Shown piece after piece: positions 32,796-42,290 of a DNA stretch of 64,000 nucleotides; position 1 is the first letter of the stretch; the number at the start of each line of letters is the position of its first letter. Made by a program: the position numbers and the translations under genes. The stretch comes from Vulcanimicrobiota bacterium. Its GTDB lineage: Bacteria; Vulcanimicrobiota; Vulcanimicrobiia; Eremiobacterales; Eremiobacteraceae. Under the pieces are notes generated by a model. The model was not told the DNA's origin, did not search any database, and saw nothing but the letters and a program-made list of their open reading frames with translations. The stretch lies in assembly GCA_013290125.1 (NCBI GenBank), contig JABCYQ010000014.1, positions 1-64,000 on the forward strand, in the 5' to 3' direction.

Positions 32796-33835
32796 GAGTC
32801 ACCTTCGATCCGCGCTGGACGCCGGGCGAGCATGAGACCGACCGGCAGCTTGCGCGCGGCGACGAACAGGATGACGAGCCCCTCGACGACCGAGATGAGA
32901 TCTTTCGGCACGCCCGCGAGAGACTGCATCGCCAACGCGCCGTTCTGCAGCGCGCCGAAGAAGAGCGCGGAGAAGATAACGCCGATCGGATTGGTAGCAC
33001 CGAGCAGCGCGACGGCGATGGACGTGAAGCCGTAACCGGGTGAGAGCTCAGCGTTGAAGCGGTGCAGCAAGCCGAGAACTTCGGTGGCGCCTGCGAGTCC
33101 GGCAAGCGCGCCGCTCATAAGCATTGCGCGCACGATGACGACGCGCGGATCGACGCCTGCATAGCGCGCCGCGCGCTCGGATTTGCCGACCGCGCGCAGC
33201 TCGTACCCTGCGACCGTTCGCCCAAGCCACCACCAGAGATACAGCGCGAGAAGAATCGCGAGCGGCAGCGCGGCCGTCAGCCGCGTATTTGCGATGATCG
33301 GCGCCATGACCGCCGTCGCGGCGATCGGCGCCGTCTCTGGCGCACTCAGGTCGCCCCTCAACGGCCCGCTGACGAGATAGCTCGATCCGAGGAACGCGAC
33401 GTAGTTGAGCATGATCGTCGTGATGACTTCACTCGCGCCGAAGCGCGCGCGCAATACGCCGGCGATACCGCCCCATATCGCGCCGCCGATCGCGCCGGCG
33501 AGAAGACACAATGGTATTTCGATGATCGCCGGGGCATGCAACGCCGCGCCGGCGATAGCCGTGCTCAGCCCGCCCGCCACGAGCTGCCCCTCGGCGCCGA
33601 TGTTGAAGAGGCCTGCGCGAAACGCCACGGCCACGCCGAGCCCGGCGAAAAGCAGCGCGGTTGTCTGAACAAGCGTTTCGGCGGAACCTTGCTTTGACCC
33701 GAACGCGCCGTGCAAGAGGGCGCCGAACGCCGCTATCGGATTCGTGTGGAAGGCCAGCATGACGAACGAAGATACGATCAGCGCGAGCGCAAGCGCGCCC
33801 ACCGGGCCGGCCGCGTGCCGCAGCGCATCACGCAA
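32792..33835 (-). CDS. ABC transporter permease, BMP/nucleoside type (YufP-like)
   Basis: 347 aa, TTG start with GGGAG upstream; no ATG/GTG alternative keeps the first helix. Characteristic FRAGLFNIGAEGQLVAGG and the coupling loop GYELRAVGKSERAARYAGV. The start lies inside the 25-bp tandem duplication that also holds the stop of the ATPase gene. Partner of the permease at 31929-32795. Confidence 0.9.
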   Translation of the reverse strand: MRDALRHAAGPVGALALALIVSSFVMLAFHTNPIAAFGALLHGAFGSKQGSAETLVQTTALLFAGLGVAVAFRAGLFNIGAEGQLVAGGLSTAIAGAALHAPAIIEIPLCLLAGAIGGAIWGGIAGVLRARFGASEVITTIMLNYVAFLGSSYLVSGPLRGDLSAPETAPIAATAVMAPIIANTRLTAALPLAILLALYLWWWLGRTVAGYELRAVGKSERAARYAGVDPRVVIVRAMLMSGALAGLAGATEVLGLLHRFNAELSPGYGFTSIAVALLGATNPIGVIFSALFFGALQNGALAMQSLAGVPKDLISVVEGLVILFVAARKLPVGLMLARRPARIEGDS

Positions 33836-33874
33836 CGGAGTTTACTCCCGCATCACGCAACGGAACTGACTCCC
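33825..33874. repeat. 25-bp imperfect tandem duplication spanning a stop codon
   Basis: Copies at 33825-33849 and 33850-33874 begin GCATCACGCAACGGA and match at 22 of 25 bases. On the minus strand the upstream copy contains the ATPase stop (TGA, 33855-33853), and the second copy supplies the TTG start of the permease. The duplication thus forms the gene junction. Confidence 0.85.
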
Positions 33875-35388
33875 GCCATGCAGGCTCCGAGTTGCGCGTC
33901 CGTCGCGGACTCTGCTGCGAACTCGCCTGCGATCCGACCTTCGCTGAAGACGACGATACGATCAGAGAGCGCCCGGATCTCGTCAAGGTCGAATGAAATG
34001 AGCACGATACTCGCTCCGCGATCGCGGACGTCGCGCAGCCTCCGATGGATGGTCGCGGCGGCGCCGATGTCGACGCCGCGAGTGGGAGCAACGCAGATCA
34101 ACATCCGCACGTCGTCGGTCATCTCGCGGCCCACGATGAGTTTTTGCTGCGTGCCGCCGGAATACGCCACGGCGGATTTCGCCGGATCAAATCCCGCCAG
34201 CGAATAGCGCGCGTCGATCGCGCTTGCCAGTCGCTGGCCGAGCGGAAGGTCGAGGCGCATGCCGCGCCTCGTGCGCCGTTGATCACCGAGCAGCGCGTTT
34301 TCGGCGGTGTCGAAGTCGAGCACGAGCCCTTCGCGCTGCCGGTCGGCGGGGACGTAGCGCATGCCTGCGGATCGTCGAGCCTCCGCCGAGAGCCGGGAGA
34401 CATCGCGTTCCGCAAACGTCACGCTTCCGCCCGAAGGCGGCCGAAGTCCGTAGAGCGCTTCTGCGAATTCGGTCTGTCCGTTGCCTTCGACGCCGGCGAG
34501 CCCGAGGATTTCGCCCGCGCGCACGTCGAGGCTCACGCCGCGAACTGCCGGCAGGCGATCGTCGTTCAAGACGCTCAGGTCGCGGACAGCGAGTGCGACG
34601 TCGCCCGGCGCCGTGCGGCGCGGCTCGCGCGCATCCAAGTCGATGACTTTGCCCACCATCAGTGTGGCGAGCGTCGCGGCGTCGGCGCGGTCGATCGGCA
34701 ACGACCCCGAGACTTTACCACGGCGTAAGACCGTGACGCGATCCGCAAGCGCCATGACTTCCTTGAGCTTGTGCGCGATGAGAATGACCGCGCGGCCTTC
34801 CGACCGCAGGCGTCTGACGACATCGAAGAGAGCCGCGGTCTCGGCCGGCGCGAGCGCTGCGGTCGGTTCGTCGAGGATGACGATGCGTGCATCGCGCTCG
34901 AGGACTTTGAGGAGCTCGACTTGTTGACGCGCGCCGACATTGAGCGCTTCGACCCGCGCCGCAGGGTCGAGCCCGAACTTGTAGCGCGCCGCGAGTTCTC
35001 TGACTTCGGATTCGGCCGCCGCGCGGTCGGTAAAGCCACCGCGCGTGCGTTCCCGACCGAGCAGCACGTTCTCCGCGACCGTGAAGCGGTCGATGAGCAA
35101 GAAGTGCTGGAACACCATGCCGATGCCGGCACGCATCGCGTTGGAGCACGACGCGAACGATACGTCTCGGCCTTCGATGCGAATGGAGCCGCCGTCCGGG
35201 CGAAGAACGCCGTAGAGCACGTTCATCAGCGTGCTCTTGCCCGCGCCGTTCTCGCCGATCAGCGCGTGGACTTCGCCGAAGTGCACATCGAAGTCCACCG
35301 AGTCGTTTGCAACGAGCGAGCCGAAGCGCTTGGTGATGCCGTGAGCCGACAGCGCGGGCGGTGGAGCGGCCGGGCCGCTTTGGATCAC
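33853..35388 (-). CDS. ABC transporter ATPase with two nucleotide-binding domains (YufO-like)
   Basis: 511 aa. First domain: Walker A GENGAGKST, signature NVGARQQVELLKVL, Walker B VILDEPTAAL. Second domain: degenerate Walker A (LAGVEGNGQTEFAEAL), intact signature YSGGTQQKLIVGREM. That pattern is typical of sugar/nucleoside importers (RbsA/YufO group). Start overlaps the BMP lipoprotein stop by 4 bp. Confidence 0.92.
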   Translation of the reverse strand: MIQSGPAAPPPALSAHGITKRFGSLVANDSVDFDVHFGEVHALIGENGAGKSTLMNVLYGVLRPDGGSIRIEGRDVSFASCSNAMRAGIGMVFQHFLLIDRFTVAENVLLGRERTRGGFTDRAAAESEVRELAARYKFGLDPAARVEALNVGARQQVELLKVLERDARIVILDEPTAALAPAETAALFDVVRRLRSEGRAVILIAHKLKEVMALADRVTVLRRGKVSGSLPIDRADAATLATLMVGKVIDLDAREPRRTAPGDVALAVRDLSVLNDDRLPAVRGVSLDVRAGEILGLAGVEGNGQTEFAEALYGLRPPSGGSVTFAERDVSRLSAEARRSAGMRYVPADRQREGLVLDFDTAENALLGDQRRTRRGMRLDLPLGQRLASAIDARYSLAGFDPAKSAVAYSGGTQQKLIVGREMTDDVRMLICVAPTRGVDIGAAATIHRRLRDVRDRGASIVLISFDLDEIRALSDRIVVFSEGRIAGEFAAESATDAQLGACMAGVSSVA

Positions 35389-36443
35389 TTCGTTGCGGCC
35401 AGGTGCACCGGAACGAACGCCTTCAATTGGACGAGCGTCGACGGCACGACGAGTTTGCCGGCCACGATCAACTTCTCGTACGCCTTCTCTGTGGCGAGCG
35501 CGCCCGCCGGCAGGTAGCGGCGCGTATACTTCATCTCTGTGAGTCCGACGCCGCCTTCCTTTAGTCCGAACACCAGATTGCCGCGCGGGAAATCCGAGCG
35601 TGAAGCGTCGGCCGCGAGCGCGAGCACCGCGTGATCAACATGCTTCAACGCGCTCGTGAGCACTTTGCCGGGCGCGATGCCATCTTGATCTGAATCGACG
35701 CCGATGACATAGTAGCCCGCCGGGCGCGACTGCGCTTCATCGATCGCGCCGAGCCCGCACTTCCCTGCCGCCGCATAGACGATATCTGCGCCTTGATCGA
35801 AGAGCACGCTCGTGTATTCTTTGCCGCTGGCGACGTCGTCGAACGAGCCGGTGTACTTCACGAGCATCGTCGCGTGAGGATTCACCGATTCCACACCGGC
35901 GGCGAAGCCCGCCTGGAATTTTTCGATCAGCGGCGATTCGATTCCGCCGAGGAATGCCACGACGTTCTTTTTTGTCGTCAGGCCGGCGATCACGCCGGCG
36001 AGAAACGAACTCTCTTCCTCTCGAAACGTGATCGATGTGACATTCGGCTGATCCACGTCCGAGTCGATGATGGCGAAGTGCGTGGCCGGGTACCGCGGCG
36101 CCACGTCGTTCAGTGAATCGTGCATCAAGAAGCCGATCGCGAAGATCAGATCGTTGCCCTGATCGGCGAGCGTTGAGAGATTCGGTTCGTAGTCGGTCAC
36201 CGAGCGCGACTGCAAGACCGTCACTTGCGCGCCGAGCTGCGTCTTAGCCCATTGGAGACCGCGATTAGCTGAATCGTTGAACGACTTGTCGCCTAGGCCG
36301 CCCACGTCTGTGACCATCGCGAGTTTGATCGGTGAATTAGTACCGGTCGCGTTTGTGCCAGACGCGGCCGTCGATCCGCTGCCGCCACTCGAACAACCGG
36401 CGAAGAGCGCGGCCGCAGCCGCCAATATGAACAGACGCCGCAT
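35385..36443 (-). CDS. BMP-family substrate-binding lipoprotein
   Basis: 352 aa. GGAGG lies 9 nt before ATG 36443. Signal peptide and lipobox (ALFAGC), Gly/Ser linker, then a PnrA/Med-type domain: VTDVGGLGDKSFNDSANRGLQ, NDLIFAIGFLMHDSL, and GADIVYAAAGKCGLG. Captures nucleosides or similar for the permease pair. First gene of the operon reading down to 31929. Confidence 0.92.
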   Translation of the reverse strand: MRRLFILAAAAALFAGCSSGGSGSTAASGTNATGTNSPIKLAMVTDVGGLGDKSFNDSANRGLQWAKTQLGAQVTVLQSRSVTDYEPNLSTLADQGNDLIFAIGFLMHDSLNDVAPRYPATHFAIIDSDVDQPNVTSITFREEESSFLAGVIAGLTTKKNVVAFLGGIESPLIEKFQAGFAAGVESVNPHATMLVKYTGSFDDVASGKEYTSVLFDQGADIVYAAAGKCGLGAIDEAQSRPAGYYVIGVDSDQDGIAPGKVLTSALKHVDHAVLALAADASRSDFPRGNLVFGLKEGGVGLTEMKYTRRYLPAGALATEKAYEKLIVAGKLVVPSTLVQLKAFVPVHLAATK

Positions 36444-36531
36444 GAGAAAAGCCTCCGGACGACGGCGATGGTCCCGTGTGGGACCTACGCCGCCACTCGA
36501 ATTGTCGCCTTCCGATACCTTGTGCCGTCGC

Positions 36532-36735
36532 TCAGGGCCGCGGAAAGGCGACAACCTGCCAGCCGAGGTTCGAGTGACAAACGACGAAGACGTGATTCTC
36601 GCTTACGGCCACTCCTGCTGAGTTTCCGGGCCTCGCCTCAAGGACTGTGCGCCCGTTATCGACATTTACTCCGCGTAGCTCGCCGTCAGCGAAGCCAATG
36701 TAGGCAGTGTCGCCCGCGACGGTCAGGTTGGAAAC
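36532..36735 (-). pseudogene. Truncated PQQ-type beta-propeller fragment
   Basis: The frame from about 36735 encodes VSNLTVAGDTAYIGFADGEL and then GVNVDNGRTVLEARPGNSAGVAV, single-blade sequence of PQQ/YncE-like propellers. No start codon, SD or remaining blades are present; upstream it runs into the terminator palindrome. Probably the end of a decayed gene between the BMP operon and the TonB receptor. Confidence 0.5.
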
Positions 36736-36774
36736 GGGTTGATTAGTGCGTTCCTGGGTGCCCGAAAATACAAT

Positions 36775-36812
36775 AACGAACGCCACTGTCAAATTTGACA
36801 GTGGCGTTCGTT
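36775..36812 (-). terminator. 38-bp perfect palindrome, terminator of the TonB receptor gene
   Basis: The arms begin AACGAACGCCACTGTCAAA and are exact complements over all 38 bases, so the stem reaches 17-19 bp with almost no loop. On the minus strand it is followed by TTATTGTATTTT, about 20 nt after the receptor stop. A strong rho-independent terminator, unusual in its length and perfection. Confidence 0.8.
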
Positions 36813-36831
36813 GCAAGACCTACGATTTGTC

Positions 36832-39420
36832 TTAGTGCAGCGAGCCCCACCGATGGTCGAACGTCACGGTGAGCACGTGTGGTGCATGCACGAATGCGGT
36901 GGTGCAGTAGAACCCGGCTTTCCCGAAGCAGCTTCCCGTATAGCCCGGCGCCGCCGGATACGGCACGCCGTTTTGGAAGTTCGAGAACAATCCGGAGTTG
37001 GCGTTGAAGATGTTGGACCAGCCGACGTGCAGCGTATCGTCGCCGATCGGCGTGTTATAGGAAGCGTTGTAGACCCAGAACGGCAGCACGTTGAAGCTGT
37101 TGTTCTTGGCGAAATAGTCCGCGCCGAACGTGGCTTCGGCGTGCGCGCGGTTGTGGTACTCGACCTGCCAGCCTTCCTTGTGGATCGGCACGCCGAGGTA
37201 TTGTTGATTGTCCACGACGTTGCCGAGAATGACTTGAGTCTGCACATCCACTGCGGTCGGGTAGGCTGACTGAATATTGTAGTAGGGATTGATGTTGAAG
37301 TTGTTCGTCACGGCGATGGACGCGTTGGCCTCGATGCCCTGGAAGACCGTTCCAGCGAGATTCACCGGTTTTTGGATGAAGAGGATGGGCGTCGAACCGT
37401 CCGGACATTTCGGCGGTGTGGGGCTCGGGTCGAAGCATAGTCCAGCCGGAGCGGGAAACGCACCTGTGAAGATGTGGTCTGTCAGATTCGTGCGATAGAG
37501 GTCGAGTCCGACGCTGCTGGCGCCGAACAGCTGCTGCCAACCGATATCTCCGCCGGTCGCAGTCTCAGCCTTGAGGTCCGGGTTACCTGAAGAAGCCGCA
37601 CAGAATTGGTTTGGCGGCGGCGGGCAGCCGGCCGCTGTGCCGGAATCGCTCGAATTCGTATCGAGGTTGGGATTCAAATCGGAAAGCCGCGGCGCGGCGA
37701 AACCGGTGCCGATCGAAGCGCGGATGACCGTCGAATCGTTCGGTTTGTTGACGACCGCGAGACGCGGATCAAAGCGCTTGACTTTCAACGTGTCGTAGTC
37801 GCTGTAATAACCCGCCGCCGTGAGGTCGAACTTGGGACTGAGCGCGTCGTCGTCGCGAACCAGATACGTGCGCTCGATCTCCGTTGCTTGACCGTTGGGG
37901 GCTTTAGAGAAATCGATAGCGGTCGTCGGTATGAATCCGCCGGAGAAGTTTGAAGCGCTGCCGAAGTTGTAGTAGTCGCCGTTCGCGCCGAAGCCGGCGA
38001 TGAGCGTGTTGTTCCCAAAAACCTTGGTCCAAGTCGCGCTGTCGCCCGTCAGTCGATCGGCTGACGTCTGAATGAAGCAGCAGCCGACGTTGAAACTGGA
38101 GTTCGGGGTGGCGGAATTCTCGCCATCGACGACGCGGCGAATCCATTGGTGATACGTGCGCAGCTCAAGATCACCGCCGCCGATCGTGCTATGCAAATCG
38201 AAGCCATAACGCGGTTGGATATTCCAGACGTAGTTGCCGGGGAATCCGAAGAAATACGGGTTGCCGTTAGGGTCGAACACGCAGGTCGTGTTGTTGGAAA
38301 AGCATACCTGGCTCGGATTGGACAGGAGTCCCGTCTGGTCGCGGATGTCGGATTCGTCTGAGACGGTCAGAACTCCATACGTCGAATTCGAGAGGTCGTA
38401 GCGGATCTTTCCCAACGCCGAGCGCACCTTGAATGCGAGCGTGGGATTGGTGACAAAGCCGATTTCGCCTGGATTGAACGAACCGTAGTCCGCTCGGAAC
38501 GAAGGCGGGATGAATCCTTGCGTGCTGTATTGATGGACATCGAATAGATACCCGAAGCGGCCGATCGTGTTTGTCTCTGAGAGGTTATAGTCTGCCGAAC
38601 TGTAGCCGCTGACACCCAACTGGAGCTCGCCGCCTTCCGTCGCAGCCGGATCACGCGTCACGAGGTTCACAGTGCCGCCGATGGTATTGGCGCCAAACAA
38701 CGACGTGCCGCCGACGCCTTTCACGACCTCGACGCGCTGATAGATCGCCGGCGTCAACGCGGAGACGTCGAAGTCGCCGAACTGGCCGTTGCGAAGTGGT
38801 TGACCGTCTTGGAGCACGAGGACCTCGTAGCCGGTATTGCTGCCGCCGGCAAAGCCGCCTGATCCCCGAATCGTAACGGTTGCGACGTTTCCCGGCGCGC
38901 CGTTGTCGAAGTGCTCAATCGTGACGCCCGGCGTCGTTTCGAGCAAGTTCTGTACTTGTGGTGCGGCCTGATTCAGATAGGTCTGGCTGGTGATCGTCGT
39001 TGTGGCGGCCGACGAGTGGTTGAGGACTTGATGGCCGATAGCTACAACGCGCCCCAGCGACGAGATCGTGGCGCCGCTGACCTGTTGCAAGAACACGGCG
39101 AGTGAGAACTGCTGGCCGTCTGCAAGGGGGAACGGCGAGGTATCGAACGAGAGAAATTGCGAAGCGGAGGCCCGCAACTCGTATGTTCCCGGCGTCAGTC
39201 CGGTGAATGCGAATTTGCCCGTCTTATCGGTCGTGGCGCTTTGGGATCCGCCGTTGACGAGCAACAAAACTTTCGCGCCGCTGATGGGCGCTCCCGACGT
39301 TTCGCTGACAACCGTGCCGCTGATCGACGCAGTCGCGGCGGCGCGCGCCGGTCCGCCGCTGAAGAATAGGGAAATCGCCGCGAGCATGAGCGCCGCGAGC
39401 GGCGTGGCCTTCTTGAACAT
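36832..39420 (-). CDS. TonB-dependent outer-membrane receptor with carboxypeptidase-regulatory-like domain
   Basis: 862 aa from ATG 39420 (GGAG 6 nt upstream). Signal peptide (about 1-27), a CarboxypepD_reg-like beta domain (ASISGTVVSETSGAPISGA; GKFAFTGLTPGTYELRAS), plug domain (QNLLETTPGVTIEH; VEVVKGVGGTSLFGANTIGG) and a long beta-barrel. Imports a large or scarce nutrient using TonB energy; a TonB-like protein is encoded at 45018-45812. Ligand not predictable. The last strand ends in WGSLH. Confidence 0.9.
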   Translation of the reverse strand: MFKKATPLAALMLAAISLFFSGGPARAAATASISGTVVSETSGAPISGAKVLLLVNGGSQSATTDKTGKFAFTGLTPGTYELRASASQFLSFDTSPFPLADGQQFSLAVFLQQVSGATISSLGRVVAIGHQVLNHSSAATTTITSQTYLNQAAPQVQNLLETTPGVTIEHFDNGAPGNVATVTIRGSGGFAGGSNTGYEVLVLQDGQPLRNGQFGDFDVSALTPAIYQRVEVVKGVGGTSLFGANTIGGTVNLVTRDPAATEGGELQLGVSGYSSADYNLSETNTIGRFGYLFDVHQYSTQGFIPPSFRADYGSFNPGEIGFVTNPTLAFKVRSALGKIRYDLSNSTYGVLTVSDESDIRDQTGLLSNPSQVCFSNNTTCVFDPNGNPYFFGFPGNYVWNIQPRYGFDLHSTIGGGDLELRTYHQWIRRVVDGENSATPNSSFNVGCCFIQTSADRLTGDSATWTKVFGNNTLIAGFGANGDYYNFGSASNFSGGFIPTTAIDFSKAPNGQATEIERTYLVRDDDALSPKFDLTAAGYYSDYDTLKVKRFDPRLAVVNKPNDSTVIRASIGTGFAAPRLSDLNPNLDTNSSDSGTAAGCPPPPNQFCAASSGNPDLKAETATGGDIGWQQLFGASSVGLDLYRTNLTDHIFTGAFPAPAGLCFDPSPTPPKCPDGSTPILFIQKPVNLAGTVFQGIEANASIAVTNNFNINPYYNIQSAYPTAVDVQTQVILGNVVDNQQYLGVPIHKEGWQVEYHNRAHAEATFGADYFAKNNSFNVLPFWVYNASYNTPIGDDTLHVGWSNIFNANSGLFSNFQNGVPYPAAPGYTGSCFGKAGFYCTTAFVHAPHVLTVTFDHRWGSLH

Positions 39421-39617
39421 CGAATGCTCCAATATTAGAAGACGTCGGTTGCAAGGGGTTCCGAACGCTGTTCTTTCGTTTAACGTTCGGGTTTTTGGCT
39501 TTTCGACCGGTTCCTCGCCTGCCGAAAAATGGGGGAAAAGGCGGAATATTCTTTCGTTCAGAGCAATACGCAAACGCATTCGCATTATCCACAGGCTGTG
39601 CATAGGAGTCTCCGGCG

Positions 39618-40532
39618 ATGATAGAGCGGAGCGCTAGACGCATCGATCTTATCGGCGTTCCGATCGATCTCGGCGCTGGAAGGCGCGGCGTGCGTCTGGG
39701 TCCGGACGCGCTCCGGGCGGCGAAACTGAAAGAACAGCTCGAGGCGCTGGGCTGCGACGTCCGCGACCGCGGTGACGTTGGGGTCCCGCGAGCAACACAC
39801 GAAGAACCGGGCGGGCGAGGCATGCCGCGGTACATCGATGTGGTCCGTACCGCGTGCGCAAACACCGCGGACGCAGTCGAGGCATCGATGCGAGATGGAG
39901 CATTCCCGATAGTCCTGGGCGGCGACCACTCGTTAGCCACGGGCGCGCTCGCGGGGACCGCACGCGTCGTCGGCGGGCAGGGGCTCATCTGGATCGATGC
40001 GCACGCCGACTTGAATTCGCCCGCGTCCACCCCAACCGGAAACCTGCACGGCATGTCGCTCGCATCTGCGATGGGCGACGCGCCGGATATCTTCCCGCCG
40101 GCACAATTTCACACACCGGCGGTCGATCCGAAGCGCACCGTCTTCATCGGGCTGCGCGATTTGGACGAGCGCGAACGCGTGGTGATCCGCGAACGCGGCA
40201 TGACCGCGTTCACGATGACCGACGTCGATCGCTATGGCATGGCCGAATTGATCAATCGCGCGATCCAGACCGCGGGCCGGGGTCCGGCGAGCGCGCACAT
40301 CAGCCTCGACATCGATGCGGTGGATGCATCGTTCGCGCCGGGAACCGGAACGCCGGTTCCGGGCGGGCTCACGTATCGAGAAGCGCATCTTGCGATGGAG
40401 ATGCTCGCGGAGAGCGGCGTCGCGCACTCCATGGAGTTGACGGAGGTCAATCCGATCCTGGACGATCACAACGCGACGGCACGACTTGCGACCGGACTCA
40501 TCTGCTCGCTGATGGGCAAACGCATCCTCTAG
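39618..40532 (+). CDS. rocF: Arginase
   Basis: 304 aa. Binuclear Mn motifs: [29 protein letters not shown] and [11 protein letters not shown], plus [10 protein letters not shown]. The NSPxTxxxGNxHGM form favours arginase over agmatinase. Converts arginine to ornithine and urea; an Orn/Lys/Arg decarboxylase lies at 55.6-57.0 kb. SD AGGAG before the ATG. Its stop lies in a short tandem duplication. Confidence 0.92.
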   Translation: MIERSARRIDLIGVPIDLGAGRRGVRLGPDALRAAKLKEQLEALGCDVRDRGDVGVPRATHEEPGGRGMPRYIDVVRTACANTADAVEASMRDGAFPIVLGGDHSLATGALAGTARVVGGQGLIWIDAHADLNSPASTPTGNLHGMSLASAMGDAPDIFPPAQFHTPAVDPKRTVFIGLRDLDERERVVIRERGMTAFTMTDVDRYGMAELINRAIQTAGRGPASAHISLDIDAVDASFAPGTGTPVPGGLTYREAHLAMEMLAESGVAHSMELTEVNPILDDHNATARLATGLICSLMGKRIL

Positions 40533-40582
40533 TGAGACGCATCCTTTAATGAACGGACCCGCGCGACGCATCCGCTAGCGCT
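40520..40582. repeat. 17-bp tandem duplication around the arginase stop
   Basis: ACGCATCCTCTAGTGAG (40520-40536) is followed directly by ACGCATCCTTTAATGAA (40537-40553; 14 of 17 match), with a weaker third copy at 40566-40582. The first two both carry in-line stop triplets. The arginase stop is in copy 1; an ATG (40549) is formed at the end of copy 2; copy 3 is just before the first membrane helix of the phosphate transporter. Confidence 0.75.
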
Positions 40583-40604
40583 CGTCGCCCTTGTCGCGCT
40601 TGCG

Positions 40605-41561
40605 GTGGCGGGCACCGTTATCACCGGCGCAACCGACGGCGGTAATCTGCTCGCGGCAGCCGCGTCGAGCCGCACGATTCCGGTGCCGCGCGCGCTGATC
40701 ATCATCATCGCCGGAGTGTTCGCGGGTCCGCTGCTGTTCGGTACCGCTGTCGCGTCGACGATCGGATCGGGCATCGCCGACTATTCGCGCCTCGGCCCTT
40801 TGCTGCTCGGGGCCGGAATCGTCGGCGCGATCGGAGCGCAATCCGTCGCATACTTCGCGCGCGTGCCGACGAGCGGTTCCGTCGCACTCGTCGGCGCGAT
40901 GGTCGGCTCGCTGTGGGCCGGACCTGGACTTGCAGTCGTGCATTGGAGCGGCGTCGAGAAGGTGGCGTTCGCGCTGGTCGCCTCGCCGATCGCGGGTTTC
41001 GCGGCTGGTGCGTTCGTCTATGCGGTCTTGATCGCAGCGCTGTCGCCGCTATCGCGAAAGGCCGGAGAGCGCCTCATGCGCCTGCAATACGTGGGCATCG
41101 CGCTGCAAGCTCTGGGTTATGGCGCGAATGATGCCGAGAAGACGGTCGGAATCCTTACCGCGGCGGCGGTCGTAGCAGGCGGCGCTTCGTCCTTCGCCGT
41201 TCCCTTCTGGGCGATCGTCGTCACCGCGCTTGCGTTCGCCGTTGGGTTGATGTTCGGCGGTCTGCGAATCGCGAAGACGGTTGGCAACCAGCTGTTCTCG
41301 ATCCGTCCGCAGCATGCGCTCGCTTTTCAAATCGCTGCTGCTGCGACCGTGTTAGGCGCCGCGGCAGTCGGCGGACCGGTGAGCACGACGCAGACGACTG
41401 CGAGCGCCATCATCGGGGTCGGTGCGAGCGCTAACCTGCGAGCGCTGCATTGGCGCACAGCTGCGAAAATCGTCGTCTCTTGGCTTTTGACGGCTCCGAT
41501 TGCGTTTGGCGCCGGCGCGGCGGCCACGGAGCTTACACACCTGCTGCTTCCCCGAGGTTAG
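40605..41561 (+). CDS. pit: PiT-family inorganic phosphate transporter, start unclear
   Basis: About 318 aa, with the duplicated PiT signature: VITGATDGGNLLA near the start and GYGANDAEKTVG in the second half; about nine helices. The only canonical start is GTG 40605, which cuts off most of helix 1. The frame stays open upstream (LALVALVALAV) but has no ATG, GTG or TTG before the stop at 40533-40535. An ATG at 40549 (MNGPARRIR) is out of frame by one base. The gene may be frameshifted, or use a rare start. A PhoU-like gene follows. Confidence 0.82.
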   Translation: MAGTVITGATDGGNLLAAAASSRTIPVPRALIIIIAGVFAGPLLFGTAVASTIGSGIADYSRLGPLLLGAGIVGAIGAQSVAYFARVPTSGSVALVGAMVGSLWAGPGLAVVHWSGVEKVAFALVASPIAGFAAGAFVYAVLIAALSPLSRKAGERLMRLQYVGIALQALGYGANDAEKTVGILTAAAVVAGGASSFAVPFWAIVVTALAFAVGLMFGGLRIAKTVGNQLFSIRPQHALAFQIAAAATVLGAAAVGGPVSTTQTTASAIIGVGASANLRALHWRTAAKIVVSWLLTAPIAFGAGAAATELTHLLLPRG

Positions 41562-41566
41562 ACGCG

Positions 41567-42184
41567 ATGTGGTTGACGAATCTTTTCGGCTCGGCGCATA
41601 GCGACCGATTCTTTCGATTGCTTCGCGACCATACTCGCGTGCTCTGCGAAGCCGCCGACCTTCTCAAAACTTACGTCGCCGGCGGCGACTCGTCGCTGCC
41701 AGACGCGATTGATTTGCTCGAGCACCGCAGCGACGAGATGGTCTTGCGCATGACCGAGGCGCTCAAGGACACGTTCGTCACGCCGATCGACCGCCAGGAT
41801 CTCTACGGCCTCACGGAAGCGATCGATGACATGGTCGTGTATCTGAACAACGCGGCGCGTGAGGTCAGGCTGATGCGCGTCACGCCGACCCCGCAGATGA
41901 TCGAGATGGCGAGAATTCTCGCGCAGGCAGCGCGCGATGTCGACGGCGGTATAGATGCGCTGGCACGCGATCCGAGTCGAGCGTCGGAGGCCGGCCGCGC
42001 AGTCATGCACGCTGAGAGTCTGGTGGAGAACATCTATCGGGACGTGATCTGCACGCTATTTGATAGCGACGATTTGCACAGCGCGCTCAAGCTGCGCGAG
42101 ATCTACCGCCATCTGAGCAACTGCGCCGATCGCGCAGATTCGACCGGCCGTCTGATCGGCAAAATCGTGGTGAAGACGACGTGA
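41567..42184 (+). CDS. PhoU-like DUF47 protein, partner of the PiT transporter
   Basis: 205 aa, helical. Contains FRLLRDHTRVLCEAADLLKTYV, EHRSDEMVLRMTEALKDTFVTPIDRQDLYGLTEAIDD (quoted parts: TFVTPIDRQDL, LTEAIDD) and CADRADSTGRLI. DUF47 proteins are usually encoded beside PiT transporters and probably control phosphate import or metal binding. Starts 5 nt after the pit stop, so cotranscribed. Confidence 0.9.
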   Translation: MWLTNLFGSAHSDRFFRLLRDHTRVLCEAADLLKTYVAGGDSSLPDAIDLLEHRSDEMVLRMTEALKDTFVTPIDRQDLYGLTEAIDDMVVYLNNAAREVRLMRVTPTPQMIEMARILAQAARDVDGGIDALARDPSRASEAGRAVMHAESLVENIYRDVICTLFDSDDLHSALKLREIYRHLSNCADRADSTGRLIGKIVVKTT

Positions 42185-42218
42185 CGCGTGGACGATTCCC
42201 GTGAAGAGGGCGACCGTA

Positions 42219-42284
42219 GAAGGGGCCGACTTTATGTCGGCCCTACGTAACGTCACGTGGGCCGATATAAAGTCGGCCCCTTCA
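42219..42284. repeat. REP-like inverted pair (locus 6)
   Basis: A direct unit (42219-42244) and an inverted unit (42257-42284) face each other across CGTAACGTCAC. They occupy the gap between the convergent ends of the PhoU-like and metal-hydrolase genes, as for the pair at 28974-29039. Confidence 0.85.
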
Positions 42285-42290
42285 GACAAT

